A DNA stretch of 64,000 nucleotides from Bacillus_BD oryzisoli (GCF_036670025.1 NZ_CP137640.1:2266001-2330000), one strand, 5' to 3'; counted from the first letter of the stretch, positions 1 through 9,683 are shown. Notes: generated from the letters alone by a model not told the origin. Program-made: numbers and translations.

Positions 1-637
1 TGAACTGTTCCAGATCTATATAGAACCCATAACCAGACCTTTGACGATCGTTCATTTTTCTAATGGCTTCTATATCATAGCTATCTATTTTACTTTTTGC
101 CTCGCTATATTTTAAAGTACTGAATGAAGAAAACATCTGTTTAAAAATAAACAAAGGAAATCTATTATTCATAGTAGAAATTAGTTTCCATGTAATTTTC
201 TCGAATCTTGGATGAAATAAAATCTTTGCCATTCTATATTCTTTATCCTTGGGGGTAAGCCATTCTGTTGTAACTGCTGATTGTAAAATGAGTGTTTTAA
301 CGTGATCCGGATAGTTAGCTGCAAAAATAATTCCACTGGGACCTCCCGCAGAAATGGCTAGAATGTGAGCTTTTTCGATGTTTAATTGGTTTAATAATTT
401 TGCATAATATTAACACTCTATTGGAAGACTTTCCCCAACTTCTTTTGATGTTTTTCCATAGCCCGGCCTTGAAGGTGTAATTATTGAAAAACTATTTTCA
501 AAAAGAAAATCGTACCCAAATTCTTCATAACAATTTGAATGACCACCGTGCATGACTAATATTGGTTTCCCTTTACCGATTATCGAATATTCAATTGTAA
601 TACCTTCTGTTGAAAAGACTTTTATTTTTCTTTCCAT
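1..637 (-). pseudogene. Alpha/beta hydrolase, broken by an in-frame stop and cut by the window edge
   Basis: Read on the minus strand, the N-terminus starts at 637 and carries the oxyanion HGG motif (VMHGGHSN) and a PGYG turn typical of alpha/beta hydrolases of the enol-lactonase/haloperoxidase type. A TAA at 410-412 interrupts it. The same frame stays open beyond the stop to the window edge and contains the nucleophile elbow AISAGGPSG, so the lesion is a stop or small in-frame indel, not a frameshift. No other base change is needed to join the halves. The substrate is not predictable. The gene is probably non-functional unless the stop is read through. Confidence 0.75.
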
Positions 638-895
638 AAAACAGCCCCATTTTAATGTACTGAATTCTTTCTATCTATTACTAAAAGAATTAAATACTAC
701 TTCTGTCTCCTAAAGAAAATTTCCTGCTTATCCAACAATATGGCTCGATTGTTCAATAAGCACAGTGTAACATAATTTGTATAAATATTAATTGCCAGAA
801 AATAGTCTAGTTTTCGTTCATGTTAACTGCTTTTGTTGGTTCAGCTGAGCTTTGATATTTTAATAGAATTTGAATAAAAGAGATCACATCGGTAC

Positions 896-1036
896 CTATT
901 TTCCGTTTAAGCGTTCCTGAAGGCTTTGGATCGATTGAACAACGCTATCCAGTTTTGCTTCAATTCGATAAAGCAAGAACAGGGTAACGGCATTCGGAAA
1001 GCCGACCTCACTTATGAGGGGAATGAATTCTTCCAC
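896..1036 (-). CDS. YvrJ family small membrane protein (copy 1)
   Basis: A 46-residue protein starting at a GTG (1034-1036), preceded by GAGGTG six bases upstream. It has one hydrophobic segment (ISEVGFPNAVTLFLLYRIE) followed by an amphipathic tail (LDSVVQSIQSLQERL), the layout of the YvrJ family found in Bacillus. Function is unknown; the family resembles small holin-like membrane proteins in shape only. This copy is full length, but unlike copy 2 near 8.1 kb it has no DUF2922 or DUF1659 genes upstream, so it looks like a partial duplication that left its partners behind. Confidence 0.65.
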   Translation of the reverse strand: MEEFIPLISEVGFPNAVTLFLLYRIEAKLDSVVQSIQSLQERLNGK

Positions 1037-1068
1037 GATGGTCACCTCATTTCTTGATTAATAGTAGA

Positions 1069-1100
1069 AAGGGCTGCCTCCTAAAGGAAAGCAGCCCTTA
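1069..1100. terminator. GC-rich hairpin upstream of YvrJ copy 1
   Basis: AAGGGCTGC and GCAGCCCTT pair around a short loop. The same hairpin lies at 8266-8298 between DUF2922 and YvrJ copy 2, so it belongs to the duplicated segment. In this copy the downstream T run is weak. Confidence 0.5.
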
Positions 1101-1123
1101 TGTTTTCAACGTTTATTAAATAA

Positions 1124-1141
1124 AGGTGCCAGGCACCTTGT
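1124..1141. repeat. GGTGCCAGGCACC palindrome
   Basis: Short REP-like palindrome (GGTGCCAGGCACC) in an intergenic stretch. Related copies are at 13585-13628, 16087-16131, 29334-29392 and 48196-48208. The rest of 1142-1476 shows no gene; it is AT-rich leader sequence. Confidence 0.6.
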
Positions 1142-1476
1142 CTAGTGGAGACGAAAAAAGGATTTCTAAAAGAAATCCCATGTACTAACTTGTGTTTCAC
1201 TTCTCCAAATTAGCTAATAATCTATTAGAATTATAAATATAAAAAAATTAAAAAGTTGGAAATTCAATTTCCGGGATAAGAACCCTAGTCGTTTTCTCCT
1301 AAAATAGTCTATTTTCTGTTAAAAATCTCTCCTGTTTACTCCTAATAATTGAAAAATTCAACCCTTATATATTCCTAATATTGTTAATATTAATTTATTT
1401 AATCTTTACTGACAATTTACATAATAGGAGTAATATTATTTTTGCAATTAATCTATATGTAAAAGGGGATATCTTA

Positions 1477-3843
1477 ATGAAACGGAAAAAGGTAATTGCG
1501 GCAGTTTCACTTGCAACAGTTCTTCTTGGATCAACAACTGGGTATGCTGCCTACACAAACTTAGTTGGACCTAAAGGAGATGGAACGGCTGTTACACCAC
1601 ATGGTTGGACAGTTACTCCTACTGGTGATCAAGTAACACTTGGAGATTTTCCAATGGGAGGTGTATTAAGCCCTGATCATCGGTATCTTATTGTTTCAAA
1701 TAATGGACAAGGTGAGCAATCTCTTCAAGTTGTGGATGTTGACAGTCAAGAGGTTGTCCAAACGATTCCTTACAAATCACCAGAAGCACTTTATTTTGGA
1801 GTTGCATTCTCTCCAGATGGAAAAACGGTCTATGCATCAGCAGGGGGCAACAACAAAATCCGGGTTTATGGATTTGAAAACGGAAAACTGACTGAACAAG
1901 CACCAATATTGCTAACAAATGCAAGCAAAACGAATTTTTACCCAGCTGGAGTTTCAGTTTCAAAGGATGGAAAATCTCTTTTTGTAGCTAATAATTTAAA
2001 CCATTCTATTTCAAAAATTGATCTTGCTTCCAATCAAATTGTCAAAACAATGGCTGTGGGTAAACACCCTTACGCAACGGTTTTGAGTAATGATGGAGGC
2101 TCACTTTATGTCAGTAACTGGGGCGAAAGTAGTATTAGTGTAATTGATCCAGAAACATTGGCAGTCAAAAGTACCATTGCTGTAGGTCTCCACCCGAACG
2201 CAATCGTGGAAAACCCTGCAAACGGAACGATCTATGTATCCAATTCCGACAGTGACTCCATTTCTGTTGTAGATCCAAAGCTAGGAAGAGAAATCAAAAC
2301 GATTTCATTAATTCCTAATGAAGATGGACTTACAGGAAGCCAGCCAAATGCCCTTTCGTTAAGCGCTGATGGTAAAACATTATATGTTGCTAATGGTGGA
2401 AATAACGATGTGTCTGTTATTGATCTGACAACAGGTGAAGTCAAAGGATTGATCCCAACTGCTTGGTATCCAAGTGGTATCTACTTAGATGAAGACAAAC
2501 TAATGGTTCTTAACGGGAAGGGACTAGGTGCGGGCTCGAATCGGGAAGGCCAGTATATTGGGAATATGATTAAAGGAACCATGTCATTTATCGATGTTCC
2601 TAATGAAAAACAGCTGAAAGACTATACAAAACAAGTAGAAAAGAATAATGAAGTCTATAAGCCAACCGGTTTCAGTGCAAGCGAAAAATTTCCAATTCCT
2701 CGCTTTGAAGGAGAGGAATCACCAATCAAACATGTGATCTATGTGATCAAAGAAAACCGAACATATGACCAAGTTTTTGGTGATATGGAAAAAGGAAATG
2801 GTGACCCAGAATTGACGATTTTTGGTGAAGATATTACTCCAAATCTCCATAAGCTGTCCGATCAATTTGTATTATTGGATAACTTTTATGCGAACGCTGA
2901 AATCAGTGCACAAGGACATAACTGGTCAACAGCAGCTCAAGCTAACGATTATGTAGAGAAAAACTGGTTTGCAAACTACTCAGGTCGAAACCGCGGCTAT
3001 GATTTTGAAGGAGGAAATGAAGCAGCCTATCCAAAAGCAGGATTCTTATGGACAAACGCAGCTCGCTCAGGAGTATCCTTCAGAAGCTATGGAGAATTCA
3101 CGCAATATGACAAAAATACAGGGAAATATGTGGCCACTGAAGCTAGTTTAGGAAATAATTATGACCCTGACTTTCCTTCTTATAATCTCAAAATTTCTGA
3201 TCTCACCCGCTATGATGCATGGGAAGAAGAATTTAAGCAATATGTAGAGAATGAGAATCTTCCTCAGCTGCAAATTGTTCGTCTGCCTAACGACCACACA
3301 CTAGGAACAAAAACGGGAGAACTAACTCCACAAGCGATGGTGGCACAAAATGATTATGCACTAGGAAAACTTGTTGAGACGGTAAGTAATTCTCCATATT
3401 GGAAAGAAACGGCTATTTTTGTAACAGAAGATGATGCCCAAAATGGATGGGATTCTGTCGATGCTCACCGTACAACATCACTTGTGATTAGCCCATATAC
3501 ACAAACAGGAAAAGTAGATAGCACACTCTACGATACAACGTCTATGCTACGTACAATGGAAATGATCTTAGGAATGAAGCCAATGACACAATATGATGCT
3601 TCTGCAGTTCCAATGGTTAATTCTTTCACCCATAAACCTAACTATAAACCATTTAAGGTGGAAGAACCAAGATATCCGCTTGATCGAAAAAATGGGGAAA
3701 ATGCACCAATGGCAATGGAATCTGAAAAACTAGATTTCACAGGAGTTGACCATGCTGATTCTGATAAATTAAACAAGATACTTTGGAAATCTGCAAAAGG
3801 AGATAAACCTTATCCAGGTAAAAATAATAACTCAAATAAATAA
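1477..3843 (+). CDS. Secreted YncE-type beta-propeller / phosphoesterase fusion
   Basis: A 788-residue protein. I choose ATG 1477 (AAAAGGGGA upstream) over the 96-base longer frame because it begins directly with a signal peptide (MKRKKVIAAVSLATVLLG...GYAA). Residues about 45-390 hold repeated YVTN/YncE beta-propeller blades (SPDGKTVYAS, SADGKTLYVANGG). Residues about 420-720 are a PF04185 phosphoesterase domain, with the metal-site motif ENRTYDQVFGD, a GHNWS segment and a late FVTEDDAQNG segment. The family includes phospholipases C and acid phosphatases and is placed in the alkaline phosphatase superfamily. It should act outside the cell, perhaps in phosphate scavenging, but no Pho box was identified. 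It stands alone, followed by the RND gene 125 bases downstream. Confidence 0.85.
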   Translation: MKRKKVIAAVSLATVLLGSTTGYAAYTNLVGPKGDGTAVTPHGWTVTPTGDQVTLGDFPMGGVLSPDHRYLIVSNNGQGEQSLQVVDVDSQEVVQTIPYKSPEALYFGVAFSPDGKTVYASAGGNNKIRVYGFENGKLTEQAPILLTNASKTNFYPAGVSVSKDGKSLFVANNLNHSISKIDLASNQIVKTMAVGKHPYATVLSNDGGSLYVSNWGESSISVIDPETLAVKSTIAVGLHPNAIVENPANGTIYVSNSDSDSISVVDPKLGREIKTISLIPNEDGLTGSQPNALSLSADGKTLYVANGGNNDVSVIDLTTGEVKGLIPTAWYPSGIYLDEDKLMVLNGKGLGAGSNREGQYIGNMIKGTMSFIDVPNEKQLKDYTKQVEKNNEVYKPTGFSASEKFPIPRFEGEESPIKHVIYVIKENRTYDQVFGDMEKGNGDPELTIFGEDITPNLHKLSDQFVLLDNFYANAEISAQGHNWSTAAQANDYVEKNWFANYSGRNRGYDFEGGNEAAYPKAGFLWTNAARSGVSFRSYGEFTQYDKNTGKYVATEASLGNNYDPDFPSYNLKISDLTRYDAWEEEFKQYVENENLPQLQIVRLPNDHTLGTKTGELTPQAMVAQNDYALGKLVETVSNSPYWKETAIFVTEDDAQNGWDSVDAHRTTSLVISPYTQTGKVDSTLYDTTSMLRTMEMILGMKPMTQYDASAVPMVNSFTHKPNYKPFKVEEPRYPLDRKNGENAPMAMESEKLDFTGVDHADSDKLNKILWKSAKGDKPYPGKNNNSNK

Positions 3844-3968
3844 TTAAAAACGGGGGGGACAATAGTATACCTCATGCCTGAAAAATATTTATATTTTTTC
3901 ACTAGAGACACTATTGGCCACCCTTTTCTTATACGAACTCATCTTATTTAAAAGGCAGGTTTTCAAAA

Positions 3969-6900
3969 ATGATGCGATTGATTGAGGGAACAATGAAACG
4001 ATCAGTTTTAATCCTGACGTGTGTTGTTCTCATTTTAACATGGGGTGCCATGTCTGCATTTCAAATGCAAAGAGATTATCTTCCACCTATTAATAACACT
4101 GCACTTATGATTACCATTCAAGCAGATACATATCAAGCTGAACAGGTTAAGCAAATCATTACAGCTAAAGTGGAAGAAGCTGTAGGAACTGTTGATAATC
4201 TTAACTATATTGAAGCAAACTCATTTGACGGCGGTTTAATGGCGAGCCTTTATTTTCCTGGGCATACCAATCTGGAAAAAGCGGAAAATGATGTAAAAGC
4301 TGTCATGGAAAAAATGAAATGGCCTGACGGTGTGAAAACACCTCAGATCACTCGTGTCAGTACCAACTCGTTTCCAATCATGAGGTTAAGTTTGACGAGC
4401 GGTTCAAATGACATAAATGAAAATCAACTGCGCACAACATTACAAGAAAAAGTAGCAAATGAAATAAAGCATGTTCCAGGTGTAAGGGAAGTGCGTGTCA
4501 CCGGGGCAGGAAAAAATGGATACCTTTTGACACTCAATGACGATGCCCTAAGCCAATATGGCTTAACGATAAAAGATGTGCAAAATGCACTTTCTTCTAT
4601 ACATCCAATCATGCCTCAAGGAACCATCCAGGAAAACGGGGGACCTGAAGGGAAAGTAACTATGCCGATCCGCGTGACAGATTGGCCCATTAATAGTGTC
4701 GACCTGAAAAGTGTACAAATTCCTACTAAAGACGGCGGGACTGTAAGTGTAAAAGAGGTTGCGAAAATTGACAATAGCATGATTGACTTACAAACCATTT
4801 CTAGAACAGGTGGACAACCAAGTGTTATTCTCGATGTTTTAAAAACTCCTTCATCAAACATTACAGATGTGACGGAACGGATAAATGAACGAATCAAAGC
4901 TATACCGGAAATCCAATCAGAAACGATCAAGCTTTCTGTGTTATTGGACCAGGGTGATGAAATTAGTTCTGCCTTAAAAGGCCTAATAAAAGAAGGGTTA
5001 ATTGGGATTGTTTTTTCGATCCTTTGTGTATTTTTGTTTTTCAGGAATGTTCGTTCCACATTGATCATTGCCTTGTCTTTGCCCATTTGCCTTCTTTCAA
5101 CTACCGCAATCCTAAATGCAATGAATGTAAGTTTAAATATCTTAACCATTTCTGGACTAATTGTGGCAATGGGTCGTGTGGTCGATGATTCCATAGTTGT
5201 CATCGATAATATGTATAGAAAGCTACTGAAAGAATCAGGCGGCCAAGTGACCAAGCAGCAGTTGGCAGAAGGAGTAGTAGAAATGATCCCTGCTATTTCT
5301 TCCTCCACTGCAACCACTGTGGCTGTGTTTTTGCCAATTTCAATTATCGGGGGAATGATTAGCTCTGCTTTTTCCGGATTTGCCTGGTCTGTTGTCATTG
5401 CCCTTATCACTTCACTTGCGGTTTCGATCTTTGTTGTGCCAACATTGGCCTATATACTTTGGAGAAAAAAACCTGTTACCAAGTCAGTTGAAATAGAGAC
5501 GAAAGCGAGGCACATACTTGAAAAGGTCTTTGTAAAGAAAAAAACGATTGCCATTCTGGCTGTGGCTTTGTTTGGGATTACGGTTGCTCAAGCTGTGTTT
5601 TTACCAGTAAACTTTTTTCCAAGAGGAAATGTGAAAGATGTAGCGATCCAGGTTGAGCTGCCAGAGCAAGCACAGCTTTCAGATGTAGATGCTGAAGTGA
5701 AAAATATTGAAACCATCTTAAAGGACATTCCTGAGGTGAACACATTTTCTTCCACACTTGGATCGTCATTTACACCGATGTTTGATGACGTTTTTGATGA
5801 AGGCGGAGGCTGGATGCAGAAGCAAAATATCGCAAATATTTCGGTTGGAATTAATGATCAAAACGATATCGACTTATTTGTGGAACAATTGCGTAATCAG
5901 CTGGGCTCATTATCAACAAACGCTGTTTACACGGTGTCCAATCAAAATATTTCTGGAGATGATTCCAAGTTAAAAGTCATTTTAACCGGAGCAGACCAAA
6001 GGGAACTTGCAGCTGCTGCCATTTCAGTAAGGAGTAAACTTCAAATGATTCCAGGTCTAAGTATTGAAGGGACAGCGAATGATGCGGATGCACCCGTCAA
6101 ACACTATCTCTCACTCAATCAGGAAAAAATCCAGAGCTTAGGTATCAATGTCGATGAGGTTCTCAACCGAATCAATGGTTATTTACCTCAACACGTCAGA
6201 ATGGATATTTCTGCCAAATACTATATCACCCCTGTTGTACTTCAGATGAATGAACAGGAACGTTTTGAATTAGCCGGAGATCTACAGCCGGAAAAGACCA
6301 TTTTATCAAAAATAGGAAATGAAACATTTAAAGCACAGGATGGGTCACAAGTGTCATTAGCCGAAATATCATCATTGGAGACAAGCACCCAGACTGTGAT
6401 CAGTGAAAGAGATGGACTTCCATTTGCTGCTGTAACAGGAAATATTATTACAAGAGATATCGGAAAGGTAACAAGCCAGGTGAAAGACACAATGGAGAAT
6501 TTGGACCTGCCTCCAGGTGTTGAATATTCTATCGGGGGGATCTCCCAGCAGGTAAAACAAATGGTGATGGAAATGGGCCTTGCTCTATCCTTGTCCTTTC
6601 TCCTTGTCCTCATGATTGTTAGTGCCGTATTTCGCGGCTGGTATGCACCGATTGCTGTATTGATTTGTATTCCAATGGCATTAATTGGATCCGTGTGGAG
6701 TATGTCTATTTTAAGAATGGAGTGGAATCTGGCAGCATTGATTGGATTATTAATGCTCACTGGTATTGTTGTCACGAACGGAATTGTGCTCGTTGATAAA
6801 ATTGAAAGAAATCTTGCAGAAGGAATAGAAACAAAACAGGCCATTCTACTTGGAACCGCAACAAGGGTTAGACCAGTGTTAATGACAGCGGGAACGACCA

Positions 6901-7100
6901 TCTTAACCTTACTTCCACTTACATTCTCAAATAACGGAAACACGCTTGTTTCTCAAACACTTGGTGTTGTCGTGATAGGTGGAATGATAAGTTCCACGCT
7001 TATCTGCCTCATAGTCATTCCCATCATCTATCAATGGCTGAGTGGAAAAGCGACGAAGACAAAAACAAAAACTACTGTACAAAAGGAAGTATCTGCTTAA
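3969..7100 (+). CDS. RND-family efflux transporter (AcrB/SwrC-like)
   Basis: A 1043-residue inner-membrane transporter. It starts at an ATG ten bases after AGGCAGG. One transmembrane helix at residues about 10-30 is followed by a large extracytoplasmic domain, a block of helices at about 335-490, a second long extracytoplasmic domain and a final helix block at about 860-1025: the duplicated RND architecture. The helix pair with VAMGRVVDDSIVVIDN and the later GIVVTNGIVLVDKIE are RND motif regions; the paired acidic residues of the proton relay are visible in the first. In Bacillus the closest known role is SwrC/YerP, which confers surfactin and lipopeptide resistance. No membrane-fusion protein or regulator lies beside it. 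The substrate is an inference only. Confidence 0.9.
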   Translation: MMRLIEGTMKRSVLILTCVVLILTWGAMSAFQMQRDYLPPINNTALMITIQADTYQAEQVKQIITAKVEEAVGTVDNLNYIEANSFDGGLMASLYFPGHTNLEKAENDVKAVMEKMKWPDGVKTPQITRVSTNSFPIMRLSLTSGSNDINENQLRTTLQEKVANEIKHVPGVREVRVTGAGKNGYLLTLNDDALSQYGLTIKDVQNALSSIHPIMPQGTIQENGGPEGKVTMPIRVTDWPINSVDLKSVQIPTKDGGTVSVKEVAKIDNSMIDLQTISRTGGQPSVILDVLKTPSSNITDVTERINERIKAIPEIQSETIKLSVLLDQGDEISSALKGLIKEGLIGIVFSILCVFLFFRNVRSTLIIALSLPICLLSTTAILNAMNVSLNILTISGLIVAMGRVVDDSIVVIDNMYRKLLKESGGQVTKQQLAEGVVEMIPAISSSTATTVAVFLPISIIGGMISSAFSGFAWSVVIALITSLAVSIFVVPTLAYILWRKKPVTKSVEIETKARHILEKVFVKKKTIAILAVALFGITVAQAVFLPVNFFPRGNVKDVAIQVELPEQAQLSDVDAEVKNIETILKDIPEVNTFSSTLGSSFTPMFDDVFDEGGGWMQKQNIANISVGINDQNDIDLFVEQLRNQLGSLSTNAVYTVSNQNISGDDSKLKVILTGADQRELAAAAISVRSKLQMIPGLSIEGTANDADAPVKHYLSLNQEKIQSLGINVDEVLNRINGYLPQHVRMDISAKYYITPVVLQMNEQERFELAGDLQPEKTILSKIGNETFKAQDGSQVSLAEISSLETSTQTVISERDGLPFAAVTGNIITRDIGKVTSQVKDTMENLDLPPGVEYSIGGISQQVKQMVMEMGLALSLSFLLVLMIVSAVFRGWYAPIAVLICIPMALIGSVWSMSILRMEWNLAALIGLLMLTGIVVTNGIVLVDKIERNLAEGIETKQAILLGTATRVRPVLMTAGTTILTLLPLTFSNNGNTLVSQTLGVVVIGGMISSTLICLIVIPIIYQWLSGKATKTKTKTTVQKEVSA

Positions 7101-7142
7101 TGGGGCAGAGGAATAGGTTTATTTCACAATTAAATACGAAGA

Positions 7143-7172
7143 AAAGCTACTGGCATGTTGCCGGTAGCTTTA
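7143..7172 (+). terminator. Intrinsic terminator after the RND gene
   Basis: AAAGCTACTGGCA pairs with TGCCGGTAGCTTT around a 3-base loop, 43 bases after the RND stop codon; a weak T run follows. Confidence 0.7.
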
Positions 7173-7178
7173 TCAATG

Positions 7179-7405
7179 TTAAAGAATCAGGTAATGCCTA
7201 TGATTAATATTATTAATATTTGTACGATAAATTATAAAACTAGTAATAATTTTTTCTGATTTGTACTCTTTTATTCCTAAACTGATTGTGATAGAAATTT
7301 GCTTATAATGATAAAAAAACTCTGATTCTTCTACGGCTTTACGAATGCGTTCAGCAAAAGTTTTACCCGTTCAAATAATTAGTTCGGGGTTAAAAATATG
7401 TTGTT
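7179..7405 (-). pseudogene. Fragment of a GGDEF (diguanylate cyclase) domain
   Basis: On the minus strand the frame reads TGKTFAERIRKAVEESEF then YKQISITISLGIKEY, the characteristic C-terminal half of GGDEF domains after the signature. A TGA lies just upstream and the GGDEF signature itself is gone, with only an ELII-like trace left. It has no start codon or catalytic site and is a remnant. Confidence 0.5.
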
Positions 7406-7460
7406 TAGTTTTTGATGTAAGATACTTCTCTATGATAAAAAATATGACAATAAAGTCCTT
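7395..7460. repeat. AT-rich segment resembling the right end of the window
   Basis: The stretch from TTGTTTAGTTTTTGAT to ATGACAATAAAGTC is closely similar to 63940-64000. The two copies lie 56 kb apart and neither carries a complete gene in the window, so the nature of the repeat is unknown. Confidence 0.4.
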
Positions 7461-7609
7461 TGAAAATCTAAGTTTTATTTAACAATAGCTTCCTTTAATG
7501 GAATAAATAAAATATGATCCGAACCTAAAAAACCAATTAATTCTTCTTTCACTAGAGCACCCCGTTTGTTTAAGTACATTTCTGCACAAACTTGTCCCTA
7601 GTCATCACT

Positions 7610-7795
7610 TTAAAGAAATTTATTCTTTCTTTTTGAAAACTTATCAAAACAATTTATTATCAATGACACAAACTGGATTATTAAGCCAATACAAAAAAGT
7701 ACACGAATGTATATTATCTCTATGACCCAGATACCGAAAACAATGAGGACTATAACTGTTAAATTAATGTACCAAGGAATTTTCAATTTTCCCAC
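7610..7795 (-). CDS. Hypothetical small membrane protein
   Basis: A 61-residue frame with two predicted membrane segments (INLTVIVLIVFGIWVIEIIY and VLFCIGLIIQFVSLII) and a basic tail (KFSKRKNKF). It starts at a GTG with no convincing ribosome binding site, so it may be a fragment or a chance frame. Family not recognised. Confidence 0.3.
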   Translation of the reverse strand: MGKLKIPWYINLTVIVLIVFGIWVIEIIYIRVLFCIGLIIQFVSLIINCFDKFSKRKNKFL

Positions 7796-8104
7796 TCCAT
7801 AAACTATTTGATTACATTATACCATTAATAGTGAATATTAAAGGCAACTCAATTTTTGGGAGAAACTATGCTTATTTCTTCGATTAACTTGCCCGTTAAC
7901 TTAAGTAGATTTTTTCACAATCTTTTCGGTATACAATCTAAATTATTATTCAATAAGCACAGTGTAGCAAAATTTATATAAATATTAATTACCAGACACA
8001 TCTAGTTTTCATTCATTCATGTTACCTGCTTTTTTTGTTCAGCTGAGCTTTGATATGTTTATGGAACTTGAATAAAAGAGATCACATCGTTATCTATTTT
8101 CCGC

Positions 8105-8233
8105 TTAAGCGTTCCGGAAGGCTTTGATTCGATTGAACACGCTATCGAGTTTTGCTTCAATTTGATAAAGTAAGAACAGGGTAACGGCAATCGGAAAGCC
8201 GACCTCACTTATGAGGGGAATGAATTGTTCCAC
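8105..8233 (-). pseudogene. YvrJ family protein (copy 2), 3' end frameshifted
   Basis: Starts at GTG 8231-8233 with GAGGTG upstream, as in copy 1. It matches copy 1 almost base for base up to the LDSV segment. One A is then missing in GAACACGCT compared with GAACAACGCT, which changes the tail to FNRIKAFRNA and ends the protein at 42 residues. The membrane segment is intact, so some function could remain. It is the third gene of the DUF1659-DUF2922-YvrJ set on the minus strand. Confidence 0.6.
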
Positions 8234-8265
8234 GATGGTCACCTCATTTCTTCATTAATAGTAGA

Positions 8266-8298
8266 AAGGGCTGCCTCCTAAAGGAAAGCAGCCCTTTT
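8266..8298. terminator. Hairpin between DUF2922 and YvrJ copy 2
   Basis: AAAGGGCTGC pairs with GCAGCCCTTT, with TTTTG on the plus side. It is the same hairpin as at 1069-1100. It may attenuate transcription between the two minus-strand genes. Confidence 0.5.
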
Positions 8299-8327
8299 GT
8301 TTTCAACGTTTATGAAGGGAGATACAC

Positions 8328-8546
8328 TTACACAATCTCGTAATCTGTTACGTTATGCTCGACAAGACGTGCTTCTTTTGCACTGACAAAGCTTTGATTG
8401 CCACCACCGAAAATGTTGGCTGCAATAATCAAATCCATCACCTGTTTTACAGCTGCTTTATCGACCGGCTCCTTCGGAAAGTCAATCGTCAGCTTTGAAG
8501 TTTTCCCCAAACCAGTTGTAAAATGCAATTCGAGTGTTTTTGCCAT
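8328..8546 (-). CDS. DUF2922 family protein
   Basis: A 72-residue soluble protein starting at ATG 8546, nine bases after AGGAGAGG (a nine-base longer start exists). The sequence MAKTLELHFTTGLGKTSKLT and the closing EARLVEHNVTDYEIV are typical of DUF2922. The family has no known function and is nearly always next to DUF1659 and YvrJ genes in Bacillus, which is also the case here. The three are probably co-transcribed. Confidence 0.8.
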   Translation of the reverse strand: MAKTLELHFTTGLGKTSKLTIDFPKEPVDKAAVKQVMDLIIAANIFGGGNQSFVSAKEARLVEHNVTDYEIV

Positions 8547-8580
8547 ATCCGTCATCCTCTCCTATTAACTTCGTTCTTTC

Positions 8581-8799
8581 TTAGGCAAGTACTTCATACA
8601 AACCATTCTTTTCGACTGTTGCAAGCGGATGGATCGAAAGGGAAGCCAGTGCCTGCCCAATCTGGTAAAGCTGATCAGCCGTAGCCGATTCCACCACACC
8701 ACTATAGGTCTTCGTCTTGAAAATTGGTTTCCCGCCTTCGTCAATCCCTGTCTCATAAGTCAAACGCAGTTTCATAGATTTGATCAATGTCTGTGCCAT
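8581..8799 (-). CDS. DUF1659 family protein
   Basis: A 72-residue protein starting at ATG 8799, nine bases after GAGAGG; an ATG nine bases upstream is too close to the ribosome binding site. It shows the DUF1659 pattern: a basic N-terminal strand (SMKLRLTYETG), KPIFKTKTYSGV and the terminal motif VEKNGLYEVLA. Function is unknown. It is the first gene of the DUF1659-DUF2922-YvrJ set, 26 bases ahead of DUF2922. Confidence 0.8.
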   Translation of the reverse strand: MAQTLIKSMKLRLTYETGIDEGGKPIFKTKTYSGVVESATADQLYQIGQALASLSIHPLATVEKNGLYEVLA

Positions 8800-8819
8800 C
8801 TTCATCATCCTCTCCTTTC

Positions 8820-9148
8820 ATACTCTTTATATAGAGAAAGGGGTTAAAAGTGTCCCATGAATTTAACATTTTTTCGAATCTGTTACTGCTTTTTGAAACG
8901 TGGTGGCGGTTCTCGCATTTCTACTATTGAGGATCATGGGTGTGGTTTAAGATTATCTTGAAGAAACAAAAAAGCCTTATCTAGAATAAACGCCACAGAG
9001 AGATTAATTGATTGAATGATAGAAACGACAGGACCATCCTGGTGATTTCCAAATGCAGTACATGTACAAAAACAAACATAAGAGTAGAAAAAGCAAGAAA
9101 TAGAAGATATGCTTAAAAGTGAACAGCCTAAGAAAAGGAGAAAGAAAC
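8820..9148. other. Gene-free stretch
   Basis: Divergent intergenic region between DUF1659 and the GNAT-like gene. A minus-strand frame at 8934-9158 exists but overlaps the GNAT start and has no ribosome binding site. Nothing else was recognised. Confidence 0.5.
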
Positions 9149-9670
9149 ATGAACACATCAGAAATAGAAAATTTACAGAATGAGGTTTTTACTAAAAATA
9201 TTCAGCACATGCATCCGCAATCTAGGGAAACCTTAATGGCTGAAATATCAGCCTTAGAGAAAGATAAAAATGCAGATGAAAAAGCAAAGCAATATTTGAA
9301 ATGGGTAGCTAAACAAACAGAGTTCAACTTTTATTTAGCATTGCTTCCGAAAGGGAATGGATTAATCTTATTAAAGCAAAATTTAAAAGCTGCCTTAGTT
9401 ATTGGATTTAATCGACCAAATGAGAATTTGAAGCAATTCTTTGAAGGTCATAATCTTATTCTAGAAATACTAAACCTTCATTCGATGCAAAAAGGGGAAG
9501 GATATAAGATCATGCAAAAGGTTATTCTTTTATCCAAAAAGATAGATTCTCCTATCTGCTTATGGGCAGAAACAGAAGAGAACGTACAATACTTTGAGCG
9601 TTATGGATTTGAAAATTATGGGGCATTAGGGGAAAATAATGAAATTATGATGGTTTTGCAAAACAAATAA
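9149..9670 (+). CDS. GNAT-like acetyltransferase domain protein
   Basis: A 173-residue protein starting at ATG 9149, nine bases after AAAGGAG. Residues 1-55 are charged and helical. Residues about 65-170 have a GNAT-like fold pattern: a strand followed by HSMQKGEGYKIMQKVILLS, which resembles the acetyl-CoA loop region, then SPICLWAETEENVQYFERYGFENYG, the typical C-terminal GNAT pattern in which a YFERYGF element follows the beta-4/5 strands. The substrate is unknown. A frameshifted copy of the C-terminal two thirds lies at 27561-27932. Confidence 0.6.
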   Translation: MNTSEIENLQNEVFTKNIQHMHPQSRETLMAEISALEKDKNADEKAKQYLKWVAKQTEFNFYLALLPKGNGLILLKQNLKAALVIGFNRPNENLKQFFEGHNLILEILNLHSMQKGEGYKIMQKVILLSKKIDSPICLWAETEENVQYFERYGFENYGALGENNEIMMVLQNK

Positions 9671-9683
9671 AGGAATTGATTAA

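Noticed and set aside
4616..5410. Long minus-strand frame opposite the RND gene
   Set aside because: Antisense shadow: no ribosome binding site, composition dictated by the RND codons, no recognisable domain. The same applies to 6242-6943.
8934..9158. Minus-strand Cys-rich frame upstream of the GNAT-like gene
   Set aside because: Overlaps the start and ribosome binding site of the GNAT-like gene and has no ribosome binding site of its own.
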